From assembly GCA_036244855.1 (NCBI GenBank), contig BQKZ01003085.1:27340-49620 (forward strand): a stretch of 22,281 bases of DNA, in the 5' to 3' direction. Under the pieces are notes generated by a model, which worked only from the letters and a program-made list of their open reading frames with translations, made no database searches and was not told the origin of the DNA. The DNA comes from Temnopleurus reevesii. Lineage: Eukaryota; Echinodermata; Echinoidea; Temnopleuroida; Temnopleuridae. Numbering within the stretch: position 1 is the stretch's first letter; the number at the start of each line of letters is the position of its first letter. The position numbers were made by a program, and so were the translations under genes. Shown here piece after piece: positions 1-10,600 of the stretch.

Positions 1-1435
1 AAGTAAGAAAACAATGTAATGGTGGAACGAACATGCAAGTATTCGAATTGTTATTACGTTTGCTGTTTAAAGGCAACATCTATTTACAAACTTACACTAC
101 GAAGCGATCGTAACAATCAAATGTGTATATTTTTTCCAATGTCAACAATTTCAACTTACATGAATAACAATATACACTACTCAAAGAAAGTTACAATTGT
201 TTCACTATTAACTCACTTTCAGAAAGTGTAAAGGAGCGAGATACATCATACAACAACGGAATTCACTCATGTGTGAAAAGGTTTGCAAAAATGTTTGCAA
301 GAATTATATCAAACAAATTTGAACTTCAAAGCTGAAGAAAAGTTATTATTTACAATACACCTAAGTAAGAAAACGATGTAAAGTTGGAGTAAACAAGCAA
401 TCTTTTTAATTCTTATGACGTTTTCTGTTTACTAAGGCAACATCTATTTACAAACTTACACTACGAAGCGATCGAGAAAATCAAATATGTGTATTTTTTC
501 AATGTCAAATCTTTACCTCCTAATACATAACAAAATACACTACTCAGAGAAAGTTAGTGATCACTTTGCAAGTGTTTCACTCCTTCACTTTCAGAAAGAG
601 TAGAGGGGCGAGATACATCATACAGTAACGGAAATCACTCATGTGTGAAAAGCTTTGCAAAAATGTTTGCAAGAATTATATCAAACAAATCTAAATTTCA
701 AAGCTGAAGAAAAGTCAATGACTTGTTTATAATACAACTAAGTAAGAAAACAGTGTAATGGTGAAACAAGGAAGCAATCATTTTAATTCTTATGACGTTT
801 TCTGTTTACTAAGGCAACATCTATTTACAAACTTACACTACGAAGCGATCGAGAGAATCAAATATGTATATTTTTTTATGTCAACATCTACAATCTGTAA
901 TACATGAATAACAATATACACTACTCAAAGAAAGTTACAATTGTTTCACAATTAACTCACTTTCAGAAAGTGTGGAGGAGCGAGATACTTCATACTACAA
1001 CGGAAACCACTCATGTGTGAAAAAGTTTGTAAAATGTTTGCAAGAATTATATCAAACAAATTTGAACTTCAATACATCTAAGTAAGAAAACAGTAATGGT
1101 GGAACAAACAAGCAATTTAAAAAAATTCTTATGACGTTTTCTGTATACTAAGGCAACATCTATTTACAAACTTACACTACGAAGCGATCGAGAAAAGCAA
1201 ATATGTGTATTTTTCAATGTCAACACTTTCAACTTGTAGTACATGAATAACAATATACACTACTCAAAGAAAGTTAGTGATCACTTTGCAAATGTTTCCT
1301 TATTGGCTCACTTTCAGAAAGTGTGGAGGAGCGAGATACATCATACAACAACGGAAACCACTCATGTGTGAAAAGGTTTGCCAAAAATATGTGCAAGAAT
1401 TATATCAAACAAATCTAGACTTCAGATCTGAACAA
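1..1435. repeat. Tandem repeat, unit about 340-377 bp, four copies
   Basis: Copies begin near 1, 363, 740 and 1080, each with AAGTAAGAAAACRRTG-like sequence. Each then carries AAGGCAACATCTATTTAC (less clear in copy 1), CTACGAAGCGATCG, a run near AATATACACTACTCA, a short palindrome, GAGCGAGATACATCATAC, CACTCATGTGTGAAAA and AAGAATTATATCAAAC. Copies differ by point changes and small indels, including an optional TAGTGATCACTTTGCAA block in copies 2 and 4. No conserved reading frame runs through the copies, so it looks like non-coding minisatellite or satellite-type DNA. The array touches the window edge and may extend further left. Confidence 0.9.
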
Positions 1436-1554
1436 ACGTAAAAACGTGATTTGCAATTTATATACACATTTTTAGCAGTTTGTTGACAAAATATCTATAT
1501 ACACTTAATATATTAAATCGAAAGACAATGATTCATCACCAAGTATATCGTAAC

Positions 1555-2050
1555 TATGAATGATAAAAGAAAACTTGTTAAAACGTATCATAACTTTATT
1601 GGAAGGCAGGTCAGTTTTACTGACTTGTAAGAAACTAGCCTCTTGGAAGAAAACTTGAATATAAAAAATAAAGATATATAAATGTTTTAATACCAATGAC
1701 TTTGCCATGTTCAGATTAAAATAATATATGAAGTACGGCACAGTAAATAACGAAGTCCTGTGTAGAATTATATCCTCAGTTGAAACAAGATCAATCTAAT
1801 ATGTACATGAATGAAGACCGGAGCAAATACATAATACATACACCATTATAAATGGCAATAACTTTTTCCAAATTTAGATTAGAATTATACAAAAATCATG
1901 CACAAAATATTTGCGTCCTGTAATGTCGACATGATTTCACTTAAAACAAGATCAATTCCAATATACGTGCATGGAAGAAACTTTGAATAAATTCATGAAT
2001 AACTCATAAATATGCATAATACCAATAAATTGTACATGTTTAGATTACAT
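1555..2050. repeat. Degenerate tandem repeat, unit about 165 bp, about three copies
   Basis: Landmarks recur at regular spacing. AGATTA occurs at 1713, 1876 and 2042, and a GTCCTGT-type start occurs near 1755 and 1915. Between them are weaker matches such as AACAAGATCAAT, GGAAGAAAACTTGAAT versus GGAAGAAACTTTGAAT, and AATACCAAT. A partial fourth match appears near 2315-2370. No gene was recognised here. The similarity was judged by eye and is low. Confidence 0.5.
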
Positions 2051-4106
2051 TGTATGACGGACCACACGCGTCTTGTTTAAATAAGGCCAAAAAAATAATT
2101 GTTAAGTTGCCAATCAACCGACCCTTTGAAAATGGCCGGAAATGATTTTTTTTCTACATTTATACTCAAATTTAAAAAAATCACAGTAAGATGATTGAAA
2201 GCATGTAAAAATTATCTTTAAGAGATATCTTAAGACTTTCTTTGGCTTTTCAACCCATTGTAACTCTTTATAATCGTATGTTTCACACAAAATGTGATAC
2301 TACTTTCAGTTTCAATTGGAACAAGATAAATTCCTGTAATACACGTACATAAACTGCATTTGGAAGAGGAAAAACCTGTTTTCCACACTCGTCGCACTCG
2401 TTTCGCTATAAACATATACATGCCTTGGGTAGATAAACAAAAGTTTGCTTTGAAAATGAAAAGCTTTGAAAAGCTAAAACGACAAATACAGAATAATTAC
2501 ATATGTATTTCACAATATACATCAAAAGAATCAGTGACAGCTAGTCTTTCTTTCATAATATTTACTGGATAAAGAATTGGATACAATGGGCACATTGTCT
2601 CAGAAAGGTTGAAATACAATAAAAAGCACCAAACTAGAGATATGCTATAAATACTATACATTATCTGAATGAGAACATAGTCCTATGGTAATTACAATGA
2701 AAGTCTAAGTGCAACGAATGATTAAAAATATTATTTACAAGACATTACGTAATAAGCAATCATGGTAAACTAGGACAGAAAGTTTCGTTTTTGCACTTAA
2801 TCCAAGTTTGGAGTTTTTCTCACATCAAAGGAGCCAATTTAACTCATGGTGGTTAAATCTTGGCATTCACGGATAAATCAATATAAATGATAAAAAACCA
2901 GTCTGAATTAAAACTTCAGATTGACATGAATGAAATATGATTCAAATACATTTTAATGAAATTGTACTTGATATCAACATACATTTCCAAGGTTATAGTC
3001 ATGCTAATGCACGTTGAATTGTGTATAAAAGGTAAAGGAGAAAGGAATAACAATCCTTTCAATCGGATTATGAAAATACACCATCGCTCCTTTCATTTCT
3101 AAAACGCTTTGACTAGACAAACATATATATTTGCGAGAAACCATCTCTTCCAAGTCATCAATCGGAAGAAATATGCTTTAATTTGCAAATATGAGTAAGT
3201 CAAGTTTGAATACAACAAATGCAAAAAAGAGATGATGATTGAGGAAAGAAAACAAAATGCAGTACTAACAGTAAACTTTCGTTAATAATTCTATTAACAC
3301 GCAACATTGAAGAGTAAAAAATAGTATGTTGCAAATAATCTGATAAACTTGGCAGAGGACAATATACAGTACCTTATTTTTAGGTATATCGTTAATGTTC
3401 AATATCAACACGTAGTTTTATACAGAAAACGAACGAAGTGCGAGAAAGAAAACTCCAGGAGGATTGTACAATCATGGTGAACATACACTTGCATATCAAT
3501 GTGTGTACGTCGAACACAGAATTATGCAAATAGTCAACATTTCAATTTGTCATACGTCTGACTGAAAATAAAAACGTATAAAACGAACCAGCTTAGGCAA
3601 ATCATGATTAATTTACTGCTTTTTTACTCGAAAAGTAAAAAAAAAAAAAAAAAGCAGTTAAAATACGATGTGATAAATTGGCTATACAGCCTTTTTGTGG
3701 TCATGAATAAAGTTTCTTTCTTATTTTCTAAAAGACAACACAACAAAAAGAGTCGACAAAAGCAATATACGCGGATACAAATATTTTCTTAGGTAAGTGT
3801 TTAGTATTCTTAAATATTTGTCCAATAAGAGATGGTGTAAATATATTGATCACGGGTTTCCAGTAATGACAAAAAGCGCAAAACATGCCAAAGAAACCCA
3901 AAATATGAAAATTATAGAACAGTTATGTTTGTCACCAAATACTCTACGTTTTTTACAGCATTAAGAATAGATAAGAATAGAAGCCACGGACATACTTTTG
4001 CAACAACAGTTTCACTTTCATTTGCAGCAACATGACACCCTCCGCTATTCAGACCAATTACAAACAGACCAGGAGAGCGAGGTAAGGAACTCAGCCCTGA
4101 TGATAC
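2051..4106. other. AT-rich 3' flank of the sacsin homologue, no recognised gene
   Basis: This 2-kb stretch is downstream of the sacsin stop in transcription terms and should include its 3' UTR. Open frames are short, with no recognisable protein and no coding-like composition. No minus-strand AATAAA was seen in the first kilobase after the stop; a weak ATTAAA candidate lies at 3182-3177. A 17-base A run lies at 3637-3653, flanked by a short inverted repeat (3615-3625 with 3648-3658). Nothing else could be named. Confidence 0.5.
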
Positions 4107-7100
4107 TTATCGAATGCCTATTCCTTCTTTAGAGTTAACAAAGGTTTGCACAGCCTGGATGACAGTGCTTGCGAGCTCGATCATCTCAACTGCCTTTGCT
4201 TGGTCTTTGAACGCATCGTGAGGAATTTCTAAGGAGGCACATCTATCCGGGTACCGTGCCCTCTGATCTTGGACAAGACCACCGAGCTGACGTATACTCT
4301 GGATTAGTTCTTCCGAGTCTGCAAACTGACCGCTAAGGGCGTAGGATAAAGAGCAGATGTCATGCGTTGAATTGTACTGCCCTTTGGTGGCCAGCTGGAC
4401 AGCCTTGAGGGCCTTTTCTACACTCTGGTGGCATTTGTACGCCACCCATTCCAGAGATGGCTCATCGCCTGGGTTAAGATCATGGTGTGCAGCTCGGAGA
4501 TCCTCCTGCCCCTGGCGAAGCCATCGGCGTGCGTTGCGGATATCCGGTGCACTTGATGCACGCTTAAAGAACTCATGAAATTTGTGAAATGTTTCACTCT
4601 GCCAGGAACCTGAATCCAAATGCTCATCTCTTGTGGAATCAACCCATCGACCAGATGTGAATCCCCCGAAGCGAGTATACCGATCTCGGTCTTCTATTGC
4701 TCTTTGGTTAGCAGTCCGTAATATATCATCAAACCATGAACTTCGTCGAAAACGACCTTTCCTCAATCTCTGGACTTCACTCTGGAGATGCTTGAATGCT
4801 TCGTCAAAGAATTCCTTTGGACCTTCTGGGTGTTTGTCAGGATGCCACTTCAGCATCAATCTTTTGAGAGCTTTCCTTCTTTCATCGTTGGGAAGTTTCC
4901 AGATCTCGTTTAGTTCATCTGTTATTTGTGTTCTTGCTTCCTCCAGGTCAGAAGGTAGCGACGATCCCTGGCGACTGCTACCACTAGACTCACCCTCATC
5001 AGAGTCTGTCCCCTCGTAGGGAACCAGTTGCATACCAGATGTAGCCTTCGGGATATTGATCTTGTGCATATCAAGTACACTTGCTGTGATAGGACTGGTT
5101 CCTCCAATTTCGATTTTGTAAACTGACTTGAGTGAATCGGTGACCAACCTCTGTACTACAACAGCGTATACGTAATAACACCCATCGTCATCGGACTGCG
5201 CATAGGCTATGTAATCACCTTCATGATAAGATACCCAAGGGTCCTGTCCAATGAGATGATAGACTGCTTCTGGAATCGTGCTACCAGGATCAGGCAACGT
5301 AAAGCTTACAGTTTCTTCTATACCTTTAATTCCGATGTTGAACCTTCCCAAGGCTTTCTTGACTGTTGCAGGAGATTTTTGAGAAAGGACGACAGCCAAA
5401 GAATTTGTATCTTTCAATACATTCCCAAGAACTTGGTTGATATGAATCGCAATGCTTAGCAATGTTTCCATGCTATCTTCCACCTCACTATGCTGCACGA
5501 ATAGCTCATTATTGCTTACGAATGAAAGGACTTCTTTCTCACTACCTTCGATGTCTCTGCCATCTATCGCCAGGACCGAATCCAACTTTTGCCTGCACGA
5601 TATCTTGAGCCGTTTTAGACGATCCTTGAAATCTCCGTTGGCCTCATTTGAAACATCACACTGGTCATGTTCCATGATGCTACACACTGCTTGAACAAAC
5701 TCATTAGATTTGACGATTTGCAGACGCTTCTCGAACTCACATGATTCATCTCCCCCGATCACACATACCTGTGAGTCACTGCCAGACTGGCCCAGCTTTT
5801 CTATTACTACCTTGCTCACTGCCTTCGGTGCTAAGTGTTCAGGAAGTTTTGCAACAGCATCTTGCATGATCTGTCCTTGCCCTTCAAATACCATGAGGAG
5901 TGGCGTTGGTGATCTATGAAGTCGGTGGGTGTAATGGTCAACATCATTCATCAAAAGCTTGTCCGATCGTTCTAATGTGTAGCAAGACGAGGGTAGAAAC
6001 AGGGATTTTCTGGAAGAAAATTCGGAAATAGCCAGCTCTGCATCAGTCTTCTGTAATTCTCCATAGAAACCGCATGTCGCAATCTTTACCTTCTTCACAA
6101 CATTTGGATCTTTCCACACACCTGGACCAATGTTGTAGATGCCCTCGAGAACATTCGCATATTGGTGTGGGGAAGGTTTTCGGGTTGCTCCTAGGGTCTG
6201 AAATAGCTTGAAGAAAGGAACGAACTTGTCTTCTAACTGATAGAGGAGCGGTTCTAGGTTCCCTTCTATGGATCGTGTGATCTGTTCTGCTTTCACCATA
6301 CAATGTTCATCTTCAAGCTCCAGGAATATGATAGGTATATTTCGCAACTCCTTTTGGATGACTATGCAATCATCACACAACTCCTTCCCAGAACACTGTT
6401 GTCCTGCACATTTTGACGACAAGAAGGTGAAGATATCCTGGAGTACACTGCATAGTTTACCAGCACCAGCTCTTTTCTTTACATTTCTCTGGTGGATATG
6501 GTTGCATACATTCTGTGTGTGTTGGATAACTTGCACAAGGTCGGGCTTCTGTTTCATGCTCACTGCACTCTTGAGATCCATTCCACACCCCTGGCATTTG
6601 CCTATATTGGCATAATCTGGGAGGACAATACTGGAAGACCATATCAGGTGCATGTGTTTGGATGGAATTGATCGTGAATAACTGACCGAGGTCCCTGCCC
6701 TCACGAAATTAGGATGAATAGATTCCAACTTTGAGTTTATCTTGTCACTGACGAGGAATTTGATTTCACTAACTTGCAGCATGAAAGAACGGTCCATGTG
6801 AAGTTTGCATTTCTGCTCAAGCTCTGTCAACAGAATTTCTGATTTCTCTGTCATTATAGCGATGTCGCTATGTGATTGATGCACTTGCTGAGCAAACTTC
6901 AGAAACAGGTCTTTGGTGACTTCAACTTTCATTCCTATTTCTCTGAGGAATTCGAGGCCTAGGCATGTTTTCACTCTATCAGGTATCAGTTGGTCCTTAT
7001 TCAGGAAAGCAGAGAAGATCCTTTTCTCCGGATCACAGAAATCCGCTGCCCTCTTCAGCTCACCGTTGACATCTGTAATGAAGCTCAACTGATGTAGACC

Positions 7101-7625
7101 CAGCTTCCGAATGGCATCCTGCCTCTGTTCTGACATCTGGAGCAGCATTTTTACTCGATAAAGATGATCAAGACGGCTCTCCTCACTAAGTGTGTGAAAT
7201 ACAGGAAGAATATATAATCTATACACTTCCATCTCGGTAGTATCAGCCAATCTTAGCTTGTTGTAGAGATCTTTAAGAACGCTACTGAACTGCAAGAAAA
7301 CCATGTTGGTTTGCATCCATCTATCCTGTTCTTTCTTGGGAATCTTACTTGGTAGAACAAGGACTTTGGTTTTATTCTCAATGCTGACAAAGTATCCATC
7401 GATCGACTGGAAGCAAGGGAGGTACCGAATTCTCTCAAGATCAGCTGGATTGTAATTAATGTAGCAGTGTTGACTGAAATATCTCAAGAAGTCTACACGC
7501 TGATCAGGTTGGAGATTTTGGAATCTCTTTAAATCTTTGTTCAACCAGTACATCAATACGTCAAGAACTCCCATGCCTGAATCCTTGTGAGTAACGAGAT
7601 GATGGATCAACAGCTGTAATCCGTA
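4107..7625 (-). CDS. SACS: sacsin homologue, giant exon, part after the in-frame TAG: C-terminal region with DnaJ and HEPN domains
   Basis: This stretch is in the same frame as the preceding segment and separated from it only by TAG. It resumes YGLQLLIHHLVTHKDSG and aligns with human sacsin immediately downstream, so it is one reading frame rather than a second gene. After a long helical region and a Ser/Asp/Glu-rich linker (GTDSDEGESSGSS) comes a DnaJ domain, ELNEIWKLPNDERRKALKR, with the catalytic-type HPD at 4844-4836 (MLKWHPDKHPEG). The C terminus is a HEPN domain: ARRWLRQGQEDLRAA, then EWVAYKCHQSVEKALKAVQL, ending FVNSKEGIGIR and the terminal TAA at 4109-4107. DnaJ domains stimulate Hsp70 ATPase through HPD; the sacsin HEPN domain dimerises and binds nucleotide (family knowledge). 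No splice acceptor or promoter is visible that would make it a separate gene. If the TAG is real and not read through, this half is not translated from the main start. Confidence 0.92.
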   Translation of the reverse strand, partial: YGLQLLIHHLVTHKDSGMGVLDVLMYWLNKDLKRFQNLQPDQRVDFLRYFSQHCYINYNPADLERIRYLPCFQSIDGYFVSIENKTKVLVLPSKIPKKEQDRWMQTNMVFLQFSSVLKDLYNKLRLADTTEMEVYRLYILPVFHTLSEESRLDHLYRVKMLLQMSEQRQDAIRKLGLHQLSFITDVNGELKRAADFCDPEKRIFSAFLNKDQLIPDRVKTCLGLEFLREIGMKVEVTKDLFLKFAQQVHQSHSDIAIMTEKSEILLTELEQKCKLHMDRSFMLQVSEIKFLVSDKINSKLESIHPNFVRAGTSVSYSRSIPSKHMHLIWSSSIVLPDYANIGKCQGCGMDLKSAVSMKQKPDLVQVIQHTQNVCNHIHQRNVKKRAGAGKLCSVLQDIFTFLSSKCAGQQCSGKELCDDCIVIQKELRNIPIIFLELEDEHCMVKAEQITRSIEGNLEPLLYQLEDKFVPFFKLFQTLGATRKPSPHQYANVLEGIYNIGPGVWKDPNVVKKVKIATCGFYGELQKTDAELAISEFSSRKSLFLPSSCYTLERSDKLLMNDVDHYTHRLHRSPTPLLMVFEGQGQIMQDAVAKLPEHLAPKAVSKVVIEKLGQSGSDSQVCVIGGDESCEFEKRLQIVKSNEFVQAVCSIMEHDQCDVSNEANGDFKDRLKRLKISCRQKLDSVLAIDGRDIEGSEKEVLSFVSNNELFVQHSEVEDSMETLLSIAIHINQVLGNVLKDTNSLAVVLSQKSPATVKKALGRFNIGIKGIEETVSFTLPDPGSTIPEAVYHLIGQDPWVSYHEGDYIAYAQSDDDGCYYVYAVVVQRLVTDSLKSVYKIEIGGTSPITASVLDMHKINIPKATSGMQLVPYEGTDSDEGESSGSSRQGSSLPSDLEEARTQITDELNEIWKLPNDERRKALKRLMLKWHPDKHPEGPKEFFDEAFKHLQSEVQRLRKGRFRRSSWFDDILRTANQRAIEDRDRYTRFGGFTSGRWVDSTRDEHLDSGSWQSETFHKFHEFFKRASSAPDIRNARRWLRQGQEDLRAAHHDLNPGDEPSLEWVAYKCHQSVEKALKAVQLATKGQYNSTHDICSLSYALSGQFADSEELIQSIRQLGGLVQDQRARYPDRCASLEIPHDAFKDQAKAVEMIELASTVIQAVQTFVNSKEGIGIR

Positions 7626-7628
7626 CTA
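7626..7628 (-). other. SACS: In-frame TAG within the giant exon of the sacsin homologue
   Basis: The minus strand reads GCT CTT CTT TAG TAC GGA TTA CAG. Fifteen bases separate the stop from the next obvious homologous block in the same frame. The residues either side align with the vertebrate protein with no missing piece. The codon is one base from CAG (Gln) or AAG (Lys). It is codon 3111 of the visible coding sequence. A 21-nt GT...TTTAG segment overlaps it and resembles an acceptor, but it is below known animal intron sizes. Confidence 0.87.
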
Positions 7629-10600
7629 AAGAAGAGCGTTTTCAACCTGATAGACATTCAGCGATTCTAGAGCTGGATAGAGCAGCCAGTACCCTGTTTG
7701 AGCTTCAGTTAGTTTGCAGATTACTGTTGATGACAGACTGATAGGTGCTACATGAAACATTGGCTGATCTGAGCTGCGTGTCCTTGGATGCCTGGGAGAT
7801 ATTTCCTTGACTGGTAATATTGCCCAATGAGCCAGTTCCCCTTTGATCTGACAAGCAACATCACGAATGGTCCTCCTTGTGCAGAATGAGGCTAGAAGAT
7901 CCCATAAACGTGCAAACCAATCAGGTTGAAGTGTGTTCGGGAGTGACATTATTGTACTTGACCTACACTCTAGGAAGGGTGTACAATTACGCAGAAGCAC
8001 ATTGACTGCAAACACATCAAGTTCACGAAAGACATCAGCTTTCTCCTGGAGTCTGAATGTCTGTAAAAAGTCAGCATGTAGGAACTGATGACTCTGCGAC
8101 AAGAAGAGATCACAGAATTGTGAAGTGAAGACAGGCTGGTCTCTTGTAAACATTCGCAAGTGACCATCTTGGGTAACCGACAGTGGTAAGCCATGTAGAT
8201 TACCTGAAAAGTTGCTGACCTTCTTGCAGTATTCTATTAGTATCTTTAGCCTCATCACGCTGTGCATCCTAGATTCCGATAACTTCAATGGTAACTGCCT
8301 TTGCAATGGGTTGTCTGCACGAAGGAAGGACATCACATGCAAAGGTGACACCTCAAGAACATTGTACTTCGTGGTCTCTTGGTTGAGATGCTTGCATGCA
8401 GCCTTGAGTCGTTTCATCATCCACGTTGGAGACTCCAGTAATGGGAAAGTGACTTCAATCAGTGTCTCCTGCAGCTCTTTGATACGTTCCTTTGTTTGCT
8501 TCTGCCTTGTGAGACCTGCATGTGTTCGTTCACCGATCTGATATTCTAGGGTGTTGAAATATCCTGTGTTTGCTTTATCTGGCGAATCCACAGGCGTTTT
8601 CCACACCAAGAGAAACTCGGTTGTATTGTCATCCTTTCTGTACATGCAAGGAAACAGCTTCATAGTATTTGAAGCGATGATTTCATAGACGGTATCCGTA
8701 AGTCCACACCAGTAGGAGTAATTTCCTGTGACACAAGGAAATAACGAATGGAATACCTGGAGAAGTGTCATGGTGCAAGCTTTCTGGTCATTTGTGATGG
8801 ACCCCAACCAAGCATACTTCTGGACGAAATGTTCTTTTATCCACAGCAGCAATTTCGCATAAGCTGGCGCAATCACCTGCTGGGTGATGTGATTGTTCCA
8901 TTTCGTTTGTTCATCAGTTTTGCTGCCTTCCCAAAGATGTCTCCTACTCTCATGATCCAACGCAAAGTAGCCGTGAACGTGAACCGGGAGTCCTGTTTTG
9001 ATTGGAAGGGGCAAAAAGCAGAAAGCTTTTCCATTCAATTCTGTTTTACCAGGAGTCAGGCAAGCAGCAACACCTCCTACTGGAAGCAACTTATGTCGTT
9101 GTATCAAGTATTCAATTCCAGTATCTGAACTCCCTAATCGCTGACATATCACCCAATCCTCGCGTCTTTTATTCCCTTTCAATGTCGTCTGGTAAATACA
9201 TTCAACTGGTTGGGCTGGCAGGTCGCATCCATCGTGTTTTGAAACCTTGAGCAAGAAACTAGTCTTCTTCTCATGATCCACTTGACTCATTTCTGAACAA
9301 ACTTTACGCGTAGAGCAGATATTTCCTGATGCATTCACTTCAGAGATAGTTATCTGGATGATGTTTTTCAGAAACAACAGGCTCTCAAAAGCAGCCGGCT
9401 CAAAGTCTTTCAGAAGTTTCTTAATCTTCCCTGGTTTCCAAACGTTCCCGCTGAGTTCTGATTCTGCGTCACGCAAAGGAAAGCGGAAAACAGAAAAGTT
9501 GTCTTGACCATCTGCAAGCTGGTCTTCTAGATAGCAGGGGAAGAAATCAGGGTACGAGGAGCGGATATTGTCATCAATTCTGATCTGACGGCCAGGCTTT
9601 CCTGAAGATGCACCAGGAACAAACTTGAGGAGAGGGTCAAACATGCACAATTTCTCACCATTTGAGATGAAACTAGGGCAATCTGTCAACTGATAGACTG
9701 CATTGAAACCCACTCCATAACGTCCTATTTTTCCTAGCTGGTCTCCTTTACTGCCTTCTCCAAGATTCTGTATGCCTCGGATGTCTTCATCTGAGAATGA
9801 TTGGTTGTTGAAAACACAAAGAGCAGGACCTTGGAGAGATTTCATTGTATCTCCTAGAATCTTCTTCTGACCATGCGACCGAGGATCATACACAAAGTGG
9901 ATTTCAGTTGCTCCAGCATCGTCTGCATTCTGCAGAAGTTCTTTGAGGATGGTTTCGTCAGATGGGTATGACTCGAGGATCCGTTTGATGCGGGTTGTGA
10001 GCTTCTCATGCTGGCCAAATTCTTCGCCTGGGAAGTCCATGTCGATTGACTGAAGCATCTGTTGCCGAATGTCCTTCACTTTCAGCTTCTTGGCAACTTT
10101 GAAACTGATCCTCTGGTGACACTTGTGAAGCTTGATTTCGTTGTATGTAAACCAGTCAACATCACAATAGCATAGCTCAGACACAGGCCTCATACAACAT
10201 TGTTCATCTGGAAGATAGGTTTTTCCAGGTAGGTTCTCATCATCGATGAAGTCTGCAAGTCGTCCCGCTGCAAGGACTGCAGTTTCTAGGTCGTTCTTGC
10301 TCAAAGGTTTCCCGTTGCTCTCTCTGTGAATGGACTGCAGAACGCCTTGGTAGTCTTCAGCATCAAACACATCCTTCAAAGATGCATGCTTCATGAGATG
10401 GGAAAACTTCTTCAGGAAAGGAGAAGCTGCAAATAGATAGGGTTGAAGATCAGGGCCTCTTTCAGCAAGCATAGTCTTTGGTATGAACTTAAGGTTTGCA
10501 AGGAAAAATGGTTGGTTCTGCAACTCTTTGGTTATGATCACTGGGCAAGTTCTTGCACAGATATTGTCGACAAACCGGTAAATTTCCTTGCATGTAGATT

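Noticed and set aside
1..1435. CRISPR array
   Set aside because: Units are about 360 bp and similar along their full length, with no short repeat and unique spacer pattern, and the genome is eukaryotic.
1505..1741. Small minus-strand open frame of 78 codons
   Set aside because: It is AT-rich, lies within a degenerate repeat and has no recognisable domain.
3604..3792. Small plus-strand open frame with a poly-lysine run
   Set aside because: The lysines come from a 17-base A run; there is no other protein-like feature.
7608..7628. A separate downstream gene starting after the TAG
   Set aside because: The downstream frame is the same as upstream, the first residues align with the middle of sacsin, and no acceptor, promoter or Met-led start fits.
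7626..7646. A 21-nt GT...TTTAG mini-intron removing the TAG
   Set aside because: It is too short for an animal spliceosomal intron, and removing it would delete seven codons that align with the family.
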